Below are positions 5,211-5,754 of a stretch of 5,754 nucleotides of DNA, piece by piece. A model generated the notes under the pieces. The model was not told the DNA's origin. It did not search any database and was given only the letters and a program-made list of their open reading frames with translations. Numbering within the stretch: position 1 is the stretch's first letter; each line of letters begins with the position of its first letter. The stretch covers positions 1 through 5,754 of the forward strand of contig JAJRPH010000343.1 in NCBI GenBank assembly GCA_024280875.1. The letters run 5' to 3'. The position numbers and the translations under genes are program-made. The DNA comes from Deltaproteobacteria bacterium (lineage in GTDB: Bacteria > Desulfobacterota > Desulfobacteria > Desulfobacterales > Desulfosalsimonadaceae).

Positions 5211-5284
5211 AAGCATACCAGTAATTTACAACAAACTATTTTATACTAAAAAATCTGAAAATATGATATAAATGGAGGCCTAAA

Positions 5285-5548
5285 ATGGATACAAAAGAAA
5301 TAATCAAAGAGACAATTATTGATACCGGTAGAACAGCTTATAACTACAGCTTCGACGTTTTCAACGCTGTTCAGGACCAAGGCGTAAAAGCGCTTAATGC
5401 TGTTCTTGACCGTGCAACCTGGATTAACGGAGATAACAGAAAAACCGTCAACACATGGATTGAATCGGTAAAAGACGGTCAGAACAATGTAAAAACAGTC
5501 CTTGACGAAAATTACAAAACATTTGAACGCTTGCTGGGCGGATTGTAA
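5285..5548 (+). CDS. Short phasin-family granule protein
   Basis: An 87-residue, all-helical protein without signal peptide or membrane segment, so cytoplasmic. The C-terminal half carries the pattern of short phasins: a Trp-containing helix (NTWIESVKDG, 56-65) followed by VKTVLDENYKTFERLL (69-84). The N-terminal half is a second amphipathic helix (about residues 4-45). Phasins coat polyhydroxyalkanoate granules and control their size and number. At 87 residues it is shorter than most phasins, which are usually over 100. It has a strong ribosome site, GGAGG (5274-5278), six bases upstream, and a consensus -35 promoter, suggesting high expression. It lies divergent from phaR and 89 bases before a second phasin-like gene, with no terminator between them. 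The family call is from pattern and context. Confidence 0.8.
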   Translation: MDTKEIIKETIIDTGRTAYNYSFDVFNAVQDQGVKALNAVLDRATWINGDNRKTVNTWIESVKDGQNNVKTVLDENYKTFERLLGGL

Positions 5549-5637
5549 GATCCAAATTGAAAGATACGGGACTTGTTAAAAACACAAAACATTTTTAAAA
5601 AATATTTTTCACCCCCCAATTAAATAAGGAGAACGTC

Positions 5638-5754
5638 ATGGACAACAAGCAGATACTTGGCCAGATGATTAAGTTTAACAAAACTATTTTAGACAATGCT
5701 TTTAAAGCAATGCAAATGGCCCAGGAGCAGGGAGAAAAGGTGATAAACCCTCTG
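5638..5754 (+). CDS. Second phasin-like protein (N-terminal part, runs off the window)
   Basis: The first 39 codons of an open frame that reaches the window edge. AAGGAG (5626-5631) lies six bases upstream of the ATG. The visible part is one amphipathic helix with FNKTILDNAFKAMQMAQEQ (residues 13-31), the pattern of phasin N-terminal regions, in which a Phe-rich face binds the granule and a Gln/Glu-rich stretch follows. It is in the same direction as the short phasin gene and probably co-transcribed with it. The C-terminal part and length are not visible. Confidence 0.75.
   Translation, partial: MDNKQILGQMIKFNKTILDNAFKAMQMAQEQGEKVINPL

Larger units (their letters stand above)
4969..5284. other. 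AT-rich divergent control region between phaR and the phasin genes
   Basis: No gene is seen in these 316 bases. The region is strongly AT-rich and holds several inverted repeats: ATTGA-TTG-TCAAT (5005-5017), TTATAAT-TCAG-ATTATAA (5026-5043), a 10-bp-arm repeat (5062-5087) and TTCGTATACGAA (5199-5210). TGC-containing stretches, such as TTGTGCGATGCAA (5112-5124), just upstream of the phasin -35, recall the TGC-rich sites reported for PhaR. A TTGACA on the minus strand (5016-5011) could serve phaR, but its -10 is poor. Confidence 0.6.

Overview
The window reads as chromosomal DNA of a Gram-negative, moderate-GC bacterium. A deltaproteobacterium (Desulfobacterota, for example a Desulfobacterales sulfate reducer) is the best guess. 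The basis is a PhaR-type polyhydroxyalkanoate regulator next to two short phasin-like genes, several exported envelope proteins including a lipoprotein, and a gene that appears to use UGA as selenocysteine, which is common in that group. The lineage is inference. All eight visible gene ends use TAA.

Left part (1-904): the last codons of a truncated gene, then a complete paralogue (342-812) whose final 61 bases are identical to it. Both encode a small secreted protein rich in Trp, Cys, Tyr and Gly that I cannot assign to a family. Each copy is followed by its own strong hairpin-plus-T7 terminator. The complete copy has a plausible extended -10 promoter preceded by a two-copy direct repeat.

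Middle part (952-4397): four same-strand, closely spaced genes, probably one operon, all predicted to be exported: a lipocalin-like lipoprotein; a 443-residue membrane-anchored helical-repeat protein; a shorter secreted paralogue overlapping it by 11 bases; and an ASH/DUF1573-like periplasmic protein. The last gene is interrupted in frame by a single TGA. The frame continues for another 161 codons, and the TGA falls on the first Cys of the family's conserved Cys-Gly-Cys motif. A hairpin begins 12 bases after the TGA, as expected for a bacterial SECIS element. I read the two open segments as one selenoprotein gene with a Sec-Gly-Cys motif. This is the main discovery of the window.

Right part (4474-5754): phaR on the minus strand, convergent with the operon. 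It is separated by a 316-base AT-rich divergent region, rich in inverted repeats, from a short phasin gene and the start of a second phasin gene on the plus strand. This is a storage-granule (PHA) module: PhaR is the likely repressor and granule sensor, and the phasins coat the granules.
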